Below are positions 53,655 to 61,659 of a DNA stretch of 64,000 bases, in pieces; the stretch's first letter is position 1, and every line of letters starts with the position of its first letter. The DNA is from Bacteroidetes bacterium UBA7674 (GTDB taxonomy: Bacteria > Bacteroidota > Bacteroidia > Chitinophagales > Chitinophagaceae). The notes under the pieces are model-generated. The model was given only the letters and a program-made list of their open reading frames with translations, made no database searches and was not told where the DNA came from. The DNA lies in NCBI GenBank assembly GCA_002483105.1, contig DLHG01000015.1:124001-188000 (forward strand), in the 5' to 3' direction. A program made the translations under genes and the position numbers.

Positions 53655-53688
53655 AAAAAAAGCAAGAAACTATCAGCCTCTTGCTTTT
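53652..53688 (-). terminator. Terminator after the HU gene
   Basis: The stem AAGCAAGA/TCTTGCTT has an 11-base loop and is followed on the minus strand by a run of eight T. Confidence 0.85.
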
Positions 53689-53710
53689 AACTTCTTTGCA
53701 AAGATACGGA

Positions 53711-53992
53711 TTATTTCTTACCGCTGATCTTTGTAGAAAACTCTTTACCAGCCTTAAACTTAGGCACTTTACGAGCTTTGATCTTGATTACTTCACCTGT
53801 TTGCGGGTTACGGCCGTTACGAGCAGAACGCTCAGAAACAGAGAAAGTACCGAAACCTACCAGAGTAACGCGATCACCTTTTTTCAGGGTAGCGATAACT
53901 CCGTTAGTGAAAGAATCTAAAGCTTCGTTAGCCTGTGCTTTAGTGATGCCAGAGTCTTTGGCAATTTTGTCAATTAATTCAGCTTTGTTCAT
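53711..53992 (-). CDS. HU-family nucleoid protein
   Basis: A 93-residue DNA-bending protein. The N-terminal helices MNKAELIDKIAKDSGITKAQANEALDSF and the core VTLVGFGTFSVSERSARNGRNPQTGEVIKIKARKVPKFKAGKEF are the HU/IHF signature, with the DNA-intercalating Pro in GRNPQTGE. Length is usual. It has an exact-consensus promoter (54041-54071) with a leader of about 40 bases and its own terminator, as expected for a strongly expressed gene. HU and IHF-type members cannot be told apart here; the short form without an insertion suggests HU. Confidence 0.95.
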   Translation of the reverse strand: MNKAELIDKIAKDSGITKAQANEALDSFTNGVIATLKKGDRVTLVGFGTFSVSERSARNGRNPQTGEVIKIKARKVPKFKAGKEFSTKISGKK

Positions 53993-54040
53993 AGCCTCTT
54001 TTGCTTTTTGGTTGTGAAGTAATTTTTTTTAGAAGATAAG

Positions 54041-54071
54041 CAAATATACTGCCCTTTATTACACTTCCAAA
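54041..54071 (-). promoter_or_regulatory. HU promoter, exact TTTG-N19-TAnnTTTG match
   Basis: On the minus strand TTTG (54071-54068) and TATATTTG (54048-54041) are exactly 19 bases apart. The ATG is about 48 bases after the -7 box. Confidence 0.8.
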
Positions 54072-54259
54072 TATTGGATAATTTTTTTTATCCCCCCCAA
54101 ACCCTTGCCTGTAGCGGATTTCCACAACTTATTCACACTTTCGAACTAACCCTTGACTTTCTTAAAATGCCGAAAACCGCTACAGTGGCGGGTTTCAGCA
54201 GAATGGCAAGGTCTTTGATATATCCCAAACCCGCTAAGATGCCCTGTGGACAGTATTTT

Positions 54260-54565
54260 TCAGGATTCTACCGCCATCACCGTCCGGAAGGCAATAAACT
54301 TGCTTCCAAACCGCTGTAGACCCTTTTCCCGCATACGGGGTGCATGCTCTGAAATGTAGGTATTATAGTGCTCCATACTGTCTAGGAAGTACTGGGCTAT
54401 GTAGGTTTTGGTATCATCATCATCATGCTCCAGCAGGCGGCAAAGTCGGCTATCCACGAACAGGCCTGTTTTCATCAGTTCAGGTATATGCTCTTGTTTC
54501 ATCCACTGTATCCACTCTTCCACTATGTCTTTTTCCAGTTTTACTGTTACGTTGTATATGATCAT
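54260..54565 (-). CDS. DUF4286-family protein
   Basis: A 101-residue protein of the DUF4286 family, found mainly in Bacteroidota and linked to ABM/dimeric alpha-beta barrel folds. MIIYNVTVKLEKDIVEEWIQWMKQEHIPELMKTGLF and KTYIAQYFLDSMEHYNTYISEHAPRMREKGLQRFGSKF are the two characteristic halves. No catalytic residues are evident. It is monocistronic, downstream of the rsgA region, with the AT-rich leader repeat just upstream. Function is not established. Confidence 0.82.
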   Translation of the reverse strand: MIIYNVTVKLEKDIVEEWIQWMKQEHIPELMKTGLFVDSRLCRLLEHDDDDTKTYIAQYFLDSMEHYNTYISEHAPRMREKGLQRFGSKFIAFRTVMAVES

Positions 54566-54570
54566 CTTAA

Positions 54571-54595
54571 TTCAAAATTAAAAATTCAAAAAATC
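54571..54595. repeat. AT-rich TTCAAAAnT leader repeat, copy 2
   Basis: TTCAAAATTAAAAATTCAAA and its extension lies five bases before the start of the DUF4286 gene. It resembles the stretches at 3829 and 59780. Confidence 0.7.
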
Positions 54596-54596
54596 A

Positions 54597-54640
54597 CGTC
54601 ATTGCGAGGAACGAAGCAACCTCATGAAATCCTCTTGTCG
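54597..54640. repeat. Dispersed GTCATTGCGAGG repeat, copy D
   Basis: CGTCATTGCGAGGAACGAAG followed by CAACCTCATGAAATCCTC is a well-formed end of the dispersed family. It directly follows the AT-rich repeat, in the space between DUF4286 and rsgA. Confidence 0.7.
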
Positions 54641-54682
54641 CAAATAAAAGTTTACATCATTGAGCAATTCAGCCATTATGCC

Positions 54683-55612
54683 CTACCACTTCTCATCTAT
54701 CGTATCCATAATGGTCATGTAGCTGGCATAACGGTCAACAGAAATCATACCCTCATTCAAAGCATCTTTCACCGCACAACCCGGTTCATTAATATGCAGG
54801 CAGTTGTTGAACTTGCAATCGTTCATCACTCTTCTCATTTCAGGAAAGTAATGTGATAGCTCTTCTTTCTTTAAGTCTATCAATCCAAATTCTTTCACAC
54901 CGGGCGTATCTATTATTCTGCCGCCACCGGGTAAATCAAACATTTCTGCAAAGGTGGTAGTATGCTGCCCTTTACCGCTCCATTCAGATACCTCGTGTGT
55001 ACGCAATCCTATATCGGGTATCAATTGGTTGATCAGTGTACTCTTCCCTACGCCTGAGTGTCCGCTGAACAGCGTTGTTTTGTCTTTAAGGTCTGCTATC
55101 AGTGGCGCAACCGTTTCGGGCTGCAGGGCCACAATATGATACACTTTGTAACCTGCTCCACGATATACCTCTGTGTACTCTTCTAACAGGTCTTTATACT
55201 TATCTTTTGTTAGTACATCTATTTTATTAAACACGATGACCGCCGGTACATGATATGCTTCTGCTGTTATCAGGAACCTGTCTATAAATCCCATTGATGT
55301 TCGCGGCGATGCTATTGTAGCAACTACTAATGCAACATCTAGGTTTGAAGCAATGATATGTTTATGATGTTTGTTGTGCGGTGATACCCTGATGATATAA
55401 TTACGCCTGTCTGATACTTTGCTGATAATTCCTGTGTTAATGCTTTCATCATCAGCTTCAAAAACGACGTTATCGCCTACCGCAATAGGATTAGTGGAGG
55501 ATATATCTTTGTCTATCCTCATTTTACCTTTTATTCTTGCCTGCCAGATAGTCCCGTCTTTCTCCTTTATCGAGTACCAGCTACCTGTTGACTTATATAC
55601 CAGTCCTTCCAC
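54683..55612 (-). CDS. rsgA: Ribosome small-subunit-dependent GTPase RsgA
   Basis: A 309-residue circularly permuted GTPase that checks late 30S subunits. The N-terminal OB domain (residues of about 1-75, VVFEADDESINTGIISKV) comes first. The G motifs run in permuted order: FNKIDV (G4), then GHSGVGKSTLINQL (G1), and DTPGVKEFG (G3). The C-terminal zinc knuckle CKFNNCLHINEPGC supplies the C-x4-C-x-H-x5-C ligands. Full length. It is followed by a dispersed repeat and the DUF4286 gene on the same strand. Confidence 0.95.
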   Translation of the reverse strand: MEGLVYKSTGSWYSIKEKDGTIWQARIKGKMRIDKDISSTNPIAVGDNVVFEADDESINTGIISKVSDRRNYIIRVSPHNKHHKHIIASNLDVALVVATIASPRTSMGFIDRFLITAEAYHVPAVIVFNKIDVLTKDKYKDLLEEYTEVYRGAGYKVYHIVALQPETVAPLIADLKDKTTLFSGHSGVGKSTLINQLIPDIGLRTHEVSEWSGKGQHTTTFAEMFDLPGGGRIIDTPGVKEFGLIDLKKEELSHYFPEMRRVMNDCKFNNCLHINEPGCAVKDALNEGMISVDRYASYMTIMDTIDEKW

Positions 55613-55675
55613 TATTTATTTCATCATTTCTATTAAATCAATAATTCCTCCCCGTTTAGAGGGACCGAGGGGGAC

Positions 55676-56920
55676 CTACTCGTACCTTAACGCCACAATC
55701 GGGTCCAGCTTGGATGCCTTTAATGCGGGATATATACCGGATATAATGCCAACTAAAGCACAAAGCCCTACACCAAGGCTCACCCACAACCAGGGCACAA
55801 CAAATCCTGAGTCGAATGCCAGGCCTAAAATATTACCAGCCAGTATGCCCAATATCACCCCTACTACACCGCCCATCAGGCTGATCATAACAGACTCTGT
55901 GAGAAATTGCTCTCTTATACTGGAAGAACGTGCTCCCAATGCTTTACTTACACCTATTTCCCTTGTACGTTCAGCTACAGATACAAGCATTATATTCATC
56001 AAGCCTATCACAGAACCCAACAAAGTGATGATTCCAATAACAACTGCTGCCAGTGCTATGTATTTTATATTATCCATCAGCATCTCGACAATGTTGTCGT
56101 TCGTGTTGATGGTAAAATCGTTAGTCATGCCGATTGGTAACTTACGAATAGTGCGGAAAACACCTTCGGCCTCTTCTGCAGCGAACTGTTTCAGTTTCAC
56201 ATCGTTCACCAATACACTGATGACATAATCCTGCCCGCCTCCAAATACAGAGCGCGCAGTATTCAATGGTATCAGCACTGAATTATCAGCATCCATTATC
56301 ATACTGCCTCCCTTAGTCTCTGTAATGCCTATTACACGGTATTTTTTATCACCTACCGTCACCACCTGGTTGATGCCGTTAATGATGTTGTTCTTAAACA
56401 TTTTTTTTGCCAGTCCATACCCGAGTATGCATACATAGCTACCTGATTCTAATTCATTGGCGCTGAAATTCCTTCCGGCTTCCAGCTTCGTATCCGATAT
56501 GGGTACATAGGCTTCATCTACACCCATCACCCGAACATTAGGATTACTCTTTACAGAGCGATATCGTGCGGTGGCTATGCCCGTACCACTCATAGAAAGG
56601 CCAACGGTAGCCGGAAAAGAAAATCGTTTTTTGAACTCCCTGGCGTCTTCATATTTTATATTCTTCCAGTGAGAAGAGACCATCTTCACATCTCCCCGTT
56701 TCCGTTTCTTCACTTTCACTACATCACCTGTTATCTGGAATGAGTTAGCGCCCATGCTACTGAAGTTGGAAGCCACATTCTTCTTCAGTACCTCAATAGA
56801 AGTAAGGATCGCCACCAAAGCCATTATGCCCAGCCCGATGATAGCAATGGTCAGTACCGAGCGAAGGCGGTTAGTCTTAATGGCACGGAATGCCAGCGTC
56901 AGGTTAAAAGATCCCACCAT
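55676..56920 (-). CDS. MacB/FtsX-type ABC transporter permease
   Basis: A 414-residue permease. An N-terminal helix (LTIAIIGLGIMALVAILTSIEVL) is followed by a large extracytoplasmic MacB-like core (about 50-270) and three C-terminal helices with the FtsX domain, where LMNIMLVSVAERTREIGVSKALGAR is the coupling motif to the ATPase. Such proteins move lipoproteins, peptides or drugs by a mechanotransmission mechanism. No ATPase gene lies next to it here, so its partner must be encoded elsewhere. It begins 15 bases after the secreted T9SS cargo gene and may be cotranscribed with it. Confidence 0.9.
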   Translation of the reverse strand: MVGSFNLTLAFRAIKTNRLRSVLTIAIIGLGIMALVAILTSIEVLKKNVASNFSSMGANSFQITGDVVKVKKRKRGDVKMVSSHWKNIKYEDAREFKKRFSFPATVGLSMSGTGIATARYRSVKSNPNVRVMGVDEAYVPISDTKLEAGRNFSANELESGSYVCILGYGLAKKMFKNNIINGINQVVTVGDKKYRVIGITETKGGSMIMDADNSVLIPLNTARSVFGGGQDYVISVLVNDVKLKQFAAEEAEGVFRTIRKLPIGMTNDFTINTNDNIVEMLMDNIKYIALAAVVIGIITLLGSVIGLMNIMLVSVAERTREIGVSKALGARSSSIREQFLTESVMISLMGGVVGVILGILAGNILGLAFDSGFVVPWLWVSLGVGLCALVGIISGIYPALKASKLDPIVALRYE

Positions 56921-56935
56921 AATAATACAGTATTG

Positions 56936-58807
56936 CTACTGCCTGATAAACTTATTGGTCATGATAATAGCCCCATCAGTATTTACTCCTTTCAATACAT
57001 AGCTGCCTTTGGCTAAAGGTGCAATATTGAACTGTATTAGATTAGCTCCTTTTTTACAATAGGTAGTGTACAACTTATCTACCATTCTGCCTGTTATATC
57101 ATAAATGGAAAAATCCACTTGCTGTGCTGTACTTACAGAAAACTCAGCTTGTATATAATCGAATGCAGGATTTGGGAACACTTTACCGGCGTTCTTCTTT
57201 TGCTGCTCATTCGCTACACCTGCTAAAGATGGAATACCTATCTCAGCCATGTAATTGCCATATCCTCTGTTCTTTTTTCCATAGATACCTACTACCCATA
57301 CTTTACCTATAGCCGGCCAATAGGTCTGGGAGCCCGTATAGTCTCCCCAGCGCTGTACACCGGTCATTACATCTATTACGCTATCGCCCTGCCTTATTTT
57401 CAGCATATCTGAGAACTGGCTGCCATCGTAGTAGATAGCACCCAGCCCCGCAAAAGCATTCGGACCTGTGTAGTCAAATGAAATAATTGAAGTGTTACCA
57501 CCCTGGTTACCGGAGAATGACAAATTAGGATATCCGAAGTCGAGTGTATCTACAGAGAAGATATTACCAGTAACAGTAGGAGAACTACTTACATTGCTGA
57601 TCACGCCATGGTATATACCTGCCGAACCGTTACCGGTATTCAATGACGCATTCACAAATTGTATCTGATCACTTTCGATGAAAGCACCCAGTATGCGGCC
57701 ATCATTGGTAGTAAGATCCTCTATCGTATTGTCGAAAGTAGTGTTTTGCCTTCCATCAGGAGGAACACCATAAGCTAGCGGAGTTTGCAGAACAGTGATA
57801 GAGAGATTGGTATTAGTGCTACCTATAGTATCAGGTATCTTCACCAGGAAGATGGTATCATTCTGAATATCCAGGTTCCTGTTAGATACAAAATATTGTT
57901 CCGGGCCGTAAATAGCACCACCACCCAATACCGGGCATAGGTTCCGGATGTAAACATTGTTGATAGGATTGATGCTATCCCAAAGTTGATAATTAAGCAC
58001 GGGTGCCGCATTGTAGCCATCTGATTTTTTCACCTGGTATATTACAGTCTGCCTGAAGCCAGTTTGCCAACTACCATTATACGTTATTTTATTACCTGTA
58101 AGGAACAGTTCATTATGTGTGATAGAAATAGCAGGATAGTCGAACCAGGTAGTGTCTGCAGCATAGTCGCCATAGAGTTTGTAAAAATTCCACGCACCTG
58201 CGGGGTCATTGGTTTGGGAGAAACCAAACACTATCCAGTTGAATTGATTAGTACCGTTGAGCAACACACAAATAAACCTGTCCTGCTCAGGATCGTAAAT
58301 GATCTTAGGATCATATTTATAATTGTTTGGATTGCCCACAGTAGGCAATCCCGCAGCGGTTGCATAGGAATTCAGTGACTTCTTTTGCACTACCTGTCCC
58401 GTAACCGGGTTCTGCACAGCAATTGCACTATTCATTACCGATGCCGATTTATTGCCGTTAGATATGGCCATAGAGTTGTCAGGAGGTATCCCCGAGAAAC
58501 TATCGGCTACAAAACCCGCCAGCACTACCGGCGATGCTGCCTGTGTAGATTTCGCTTTCGACGTTCCGCTTTTTTTGCGCGGGTATTTTATTTTTATTTC
58601 TTCTTTTACTGCTTTAAGCCTTTGCTTGTCAACATTACCATCGGGTGACGGCGATTCGAGATTAAAGACCTCCGCATTGTACTTATCCTCTGCGTCTTTT
58701 AATATAGAAGAACCTGCCAATGGTGCGGTATATTTTTTAACCCTCGCTTGTTGGCCAAAAGTATTTATGCTCACGAGCAAAACGAGTAATAATGTAAATA
58801 TTCTCAT
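56936..58807 (-). CDS. Secreted protein with type A T9SS sorting domain
   Basis: A 623-residue exported protein. The signal peptide ends at INTFGQ. I recognise no enzyme motif in the central 450 residues; the repeated strands (DRFICVLLNGTNQFNWIVFGFSQTNDP and WFDYPAISITHNELFLTGNKI) suggest a beta-propeller. The last 85 residues are a type A sorting domain: VFPNPAFDYIQAEF, VDFSIYDITGRMVDKL and a final strand LKGVNTDGAIIMTNKFIRQ. The T9SS would export it and cut off or attach the tail at the surface. Its ABC permease neighbour follows 15 bases downstream. Confidence 0.88.
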   Translation of the reverse strand: MRIFTLLLVLLVSINTFGQQARVKKYTAPLAGSSILKDAEDKYNAEVFNLESPSPDGNVDKQRLKAVKEEIKIKYPRKKSGTSKAKSTQAASPVVLAGFVADSFSGIPPDNSMAISNGNKSASVMNSAIAVQNPVTGQVVQKKSLNSYATAAGLPTVGNPNNYKYDPKIIYDPEQDRFICVLLNGTNQFNWIVFGFSQTNDPAGAWNFYKLYGDYAADTTWFDYPAISITHNELFLTGNKITYNGSWQTGFRQTVIYQVKKSDGYNAAPVLNYQLWDSINPINNVYIRNLCPVLGGGAIYGPEQYFVSNRNLDIQNDTIFLVKIPDTIGSTNTNLSITVLQTPLAYGVPPDGRQNTTFDNTIEDLTTNDGRILGAFIESDQIQFVNASLNTGNGSAGIYHGVISNVSSSPTVTGNIFSVDTLDFGYPNLSFSGNQGGNTSIISFDYTGPNAFAGLGAIYYDGSQFSDMLKIRQGDSVIDVMTGVQRWGDYTGSQTYWPAIGKVWVVGIYGKKNRGYGNYMAEIGIPSLAGVANEQQKKNAGKVFPNPAFDYIQAEFSVSTAQQVDFSIYDITGRMVDKLYTTYCKKGANLIQFNIAPLAKGSYVLKGVNTDGAIIMTNKFIRQ

Positions 58808-58833
58808 ACTTGTAAATTATACCCTAAAAATAA

Positions 58834-58866
58834 CAAATCCCTCTCGGTTAAACCGAGAGGGATTTG
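58834..58866 (-). terminator. Terminator after atpG
   Basis: A 15-bp perfect stem (CAAATCCCTCTCGGT with its complement) is followed by TTATTTTTAGG on the minus strand, 23 bases after the atpG stop codon. Confidence 0.85.
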
Positions 58867-58889
58867 AAAATATCTATATTCATTCAAAA

Positions 58890-59774
58890 TTATCCTTGTA
58901 AAGCCGCTGCACCGCTCACTATCTCTGTCAGCTCCGTCGTGATCGCCGCCTGACGGGCGCGGTTGTAGCTGATCTTCAGGCTACGCAGCAAGTCGTTGGC
59001 ATTCTCACTGGCTTTGTCCATTGCCGTCATACGGGCACCATGCTCAGAAGCATTGGCATCCAGTACCGCCTTATATACCTGTGTATTCAGGATCTTAGGC
59101 ATCAACTCCTGCATCAGTATCTCCATTGAAGGCTCAAAGATGAAGTCGGAATTCTTTTTCTTTTCACCCTCACTCACCACCTTTGGAATTGGCAGGTAAG
59201 GTTCAGCTACGAATACTTGCGTAGCTGCATTCCTGAACTGGCTGTATACTAATTCCACCCTATCGTATTCCTTATTCAGGAAAGCTTGCTGCGCATAGAT
59301 AGCGGCTTCACGAACATAGTCAAAATTCAGGTTAGAGAAGATAGTCCAATAGTTATCTACTACATTAAAATTGTGGCGCAGGAAATATTCATAACCCTTC
59401 TTACCCAAAGGCAGGATAGTTACGTTTCCTTTTGCTTGCTGTGCGGGATATTTTTCAGCTATTACTGCAAGCGTCATTTTGATAACGTTAGCATTGTAAG
59501 CACCACAAAGACCACGATCGCTGGTAACAGGGATCATTAATATACGCTCTGCCGGACGCTCAGTAGCCAATGGCAATTCCATATCGGCTGAAGAACCGCT
59601 CACTATGTTGCTGAGCATTTCCTGCAGCTTCTGTGTATAAGGGCGCATTTGTATAATTGCATCCTGTGCGCGACGCAGTTTAGCGGCACTCACCATCTTC
59701 ATAGCTTTGGTTATTTGCTGTGTAGATGTTACTGATTTAATACGGTTACGAACCTCTTTAAGCTGTCCTGACAT
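58890..59774 (-). CDS. atpG: ATP synthase gamma subunit AtpG
   Basis: A 294-residue subunit, the rotating central stalk of F1. The N-terminal helix SGQLKEVRNRIKSVTSTQQITKAMKMVSAAKLRRAQ and the C-terminal helix ARMTAMDKASENANDLLRSLKISYNRARQAAITTELTEIVSGAAAL are the coiled-coil halves and are highly conserved. The central globular part holds DRGLCGAYNANV. Unlike the usual order atpHAGD, no atpA or other ATP synthase gene is adjacent; acetyltransferase and methyltransferase genes lie upstream. A -7 box at 59852-59859 and a terminator make it a single-gene unit. Confidence 0.96.
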   Translation of the reverse strand: MSGQLKEVRNRIKSVTSTQQITKAMKMVSAAKLRRAQDAIIQMRPYTQKLQEMLSNIVSGSSADMELPLATERPAERILMIPVTSDRGLCGAYNANVIKMTLAVIAEKYPAQQAKGNVTILPLGKKGYEYFLRHNFNVVDNYWTIFSNLNFDYVREAAIYAQQAFLNKEYDRVELVYSQFRNAATQVFVAEPYLPIPKVVSEGEKKKNSDFIFEPSMEILMQELMPKILNTQVYKAVLDANASEHGARMTAMDKASENANDLLRSLKISYNRARQAAITTELTEIVSGAAALQG

Positions 59775-59779
59775 AAGAA

Positions 59780-59812
59780 TTCAAAAGTAAAAATTCAAAA
59801 AATCAAAAAAAG
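59780..59812. repeat. AT-rich TTCAAAAGT leader repeat, copy 3
   Basis: TTCAAAAGTAAAAATTCAAA and its extension lies five bases before the atpG start codon, in the leader of the transcript. Confidence 0.72.
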
Positions 59813-59851
59813 CATTAGAATAATTTATTCTATAACGCTCTGATTGTGGCG

Positions 59852-59859
59852 CAAAGGTA
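59852..59859 (-). promoter_or_regulatory. Candidate -7 element of the atpG promoter
   Basis: On the minus strand it reads TACCTTTG, a TAnnTTTG match, followed by GCGCC. It is 77 bases before the ATG. No TTTG is at the 19-base spacing. Confidence 0.55.
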
Positions 59860-59932
59860 CTACAAGTAAGAATAAGTAAAAAGTAATTTTCGGCTTGATT
59901 TGCCCCCAAATCCTTTGAAATCGGGAAAGTAA

Positions 59933-60406
59933 TTATAAAATATCTATTTTCCTATATGTAGGCTCTCCATGTAACAGAAAACCCTGCTTTTCGTATTGAG
60001 CAGCCCCCTCTTTTGTAGCATGAAGTTCAAAAGCATTAATACCCCTGGCCCTGGCAGAATCCATGAGTTTATTGATGAGCATGGCACATATTCCCCTTTT
60101 CCTGAATGTTGGAATAGTGTACATGTTCATGATATAGCCTATCCTGCCGGATGGATTCTTAAAATTGCCGGGCTGCTCCCGCATCACAATACCACCGGTA
60201 CCGGCTACTAATCCACCTGCTTTGGCATACCAACCAATATAAGTCCCATCTGCGAGCGTACGGGTAAAGTAACCGATAAGAGAGCCTCGAAGCATTTCTA
60301 TATCTTCCGTCGGTTGGTCCCCCATCAGTTCAAGGATAAAAGCGATGCGCATCTCTGCCATCATCGGCACATCATCTTTTGTTGCCAAAAAACATTGCAG
60401 CTCCAT
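59933..60406 (-). CDS. GNAT-family N-acetyltransferase (operon with transglutaminase-like gene)
   Basis: A 157-residue acetyltransferase that should use acetyl-CoA. MYTIPTFRKRGICAMLINKLMDSARARGINAFELHATKEGAAQYEKQGF has the pyrophosphate-binding loop (RKRGIC, in place of QxxGxG) and the C-terminal strand. It begins one base after the transglutaminase-like gene and ends the three-gene operon. Substrate is unknown. Confidence 0.85.
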   Translation of the reverse strand: MELQCFLATKDDVPMMAEMRIAFILELMGDQPTEDIEMLRGSLIGYFTRTLADGTYIGWYAKAGGLVAGTGGIVMREQPGNFKNPSGRIGYIMNMYTIPTFRKRGICAMLINKLMDSARARGINAFELHATKEGAAQYEKQGFLLHGEPTYRKIDIL

Positions 60407-60407
60407 A

Positions 60408-60989
60408 TTATTTACGTTTACCTAATGCCGCTATACATTGCTCCCTGATAGCAAAAAACTCATCGAGATCGTATTTTATCTGGGGGTGTTGTTCCAACCA
60501 ACCCGAGAGGAAATTTTTATGATAATTCACCTTGAAACTTGTTATCTGTCCGGGTCTTATTTCCTGCTCCTCTATTACATCATCCAGAAATTGTAATACC
60601 GACCAATTCCGCTTCGTGGCATCTACTATTTCTCCATTTACCCTCAGGTAATTATGCGCTTCAGGCATATAAGGCAGATCATACGTATCGAGTATCTCCT
60701 TTATCGAATGGGTATTCTCCCGGGTCATTTTAAAGATGCAGAGTATGAGTTGGATACCTTCTGCTCTATTTTCATCTGCCAGTTGTTTCAGCAAGGCATG
60801 TTTGGTACCGCAGGTTCCGCAACCATCATTGAAGACTGTTACAGGATTTTCTTTGTCCGCATTTCTGCCATAAGGCAAATCGGTTACCAGTTCCACTGCT
60901 CCGCTAAAGTCCGCAATGCCTTGATGACGAAAAGCTATTGACACATTGCTATCAGCGGTTATGGGGAAGTTATATTGTTGCGGCAACAT
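60408..60989 (-). CDS. Transglutaminase-like cysteine protein, small
   Basis: A 193-residue cytoplasmic protein (no signal). I know no name for it. The block NDGCGTCGTKHALLKQLADE is the nucleophile region of the transglutaminase-like fold (Cys57 or Cys60, before a helix), AHNYLRVNGEIVDATK supplies His112 and Asp123 in the right order, so a Cys-His-Asp triad is possible. Two cysteines in CGTC are unusual. A longer reading from 61031 would overlap the upstream gene by 35 bases; the ATG at 60989 leaves a 7-base gap and is chosen. It lies between a methyltransferase and an acetyltransferase gene in a tight operon. A role in protein or peptide modification is inference. Confidence 0.6.
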   Translation of the reverse strand: MLPQQYNFPITADSNVSIAFRHQGIADFSGAVELVTDLPYGRNADKENPVTVFNDGCGTCGTKHALLKQLADENRAEGIQLILCIFKMTRENTHSIKEILDTYDLPYMPEAHNYLRVNGEIVDATKRNWSVLQFLDDVIEEQEIRPGQITSFKVNYHKNFLSGWLEQHPQIKYDLDEFFAIREQCIAALGKRK

Positions 60990-60996
60990 TACTGTG

Positions 60997-61659
60997 CTAT
61001 GATTTTTTCTGTGCGAAAACGTATTCTGCAAAACCCATCAGATCCCACAGCACTGCGGCGGGTATCCTCTTGCCTTTCAGCATATAGGCCATTGATGTAA
61101 ATGGTATCAGTAATATATAATACCAGGAGCGCCTTGTGCCCGATGAGACTATCTCAAAGCCGTTCTTCCTGAGTAGTTCACTCAGTTCCTTTACACTGTA
61201 CACACGAACGTGCGTGGGATCATCGTAGAAATTCAATGTGCCATACATAGAAGGCAACGTGGTGCTTTTCTTGCCGGGGTATTCTATATAGATATAGCCT
61301 CCCTTCTTCAGCTTCGTAGCGATCTTTTCTACTACAGTATCTCCATTGTGCAGATGTTCAATGATATGCGCCATGTTGATGTAGTCGTAATAGCCATCCG
61401 GCATCTCATCAAACTCGAGCTTAGTGAGGTCCATCTCGTAAAACTTCTTCAGCGCCGCTATATCTTCCTTAGTGTATTCATAGTCGTAGTTAAGGTCAAC
61501 ACCATGATAGGTACAATTGGGGAATATTTCGGTGGTTTTAGAGGGAGAATGATTACCCGCTCCTAAGTCCAGCAAAGTAAAAGGGTGGCCGTTCATGACC
61601 CTTTGCATAAAATTGAACTTTGGAGTACGTGTAGAAAAAAACTTCTTTATGGCTGACAT
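60997..61659 (-). CDS. Class I SAM-dependent methyltransferase
   Basis: A 220-residue methyltransferase. HPFTLLDLGAGNHSPSKTTEIFPNCTYHGVDLNYD is motif I with the SAM loop and acidic residue, DYINMAHIIEHLHNGDTVVEKIATKLKKGGYIYIEYPGK is motif IV-VI. Two C-terminal segments (YYILLIPFTSMAYML and FAEYVFAQKKS) are hydrophobic, so it may sit at a membrane surface. It starts the operon with the transglutaminase-like and acetyltransferase genes. Substrate is unknown. Confidence 0.85.
   Translation of the reverse strand: MSAIKKFFSTRTPKFNFMQRVMNGHPFTLLDLGAGNHSPSKTTEIFPNCTYHGVDLNYDYEYTKEDIAALKKFYEMDLTKLEFDEMPDGYYDYINMAHIIEHLHNGDTVVEKIATKLKKGGYIYIEYPGKKSTTLPSMYGTLNFYDDPTHVRVYSVKELSELLRKNGFEIVSSGTRRSWYYILLIPFTSMAYMLKGKRIPAAVLWDLMGFAEYVFAQKKS

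Noticed and set aside
54188..54235. Inverted repeat GCGGGTTT/AAACCCGC as a terminator
   Set aside because: Arms are 32 bases apart, there is no T-tract, and no gene ends there.
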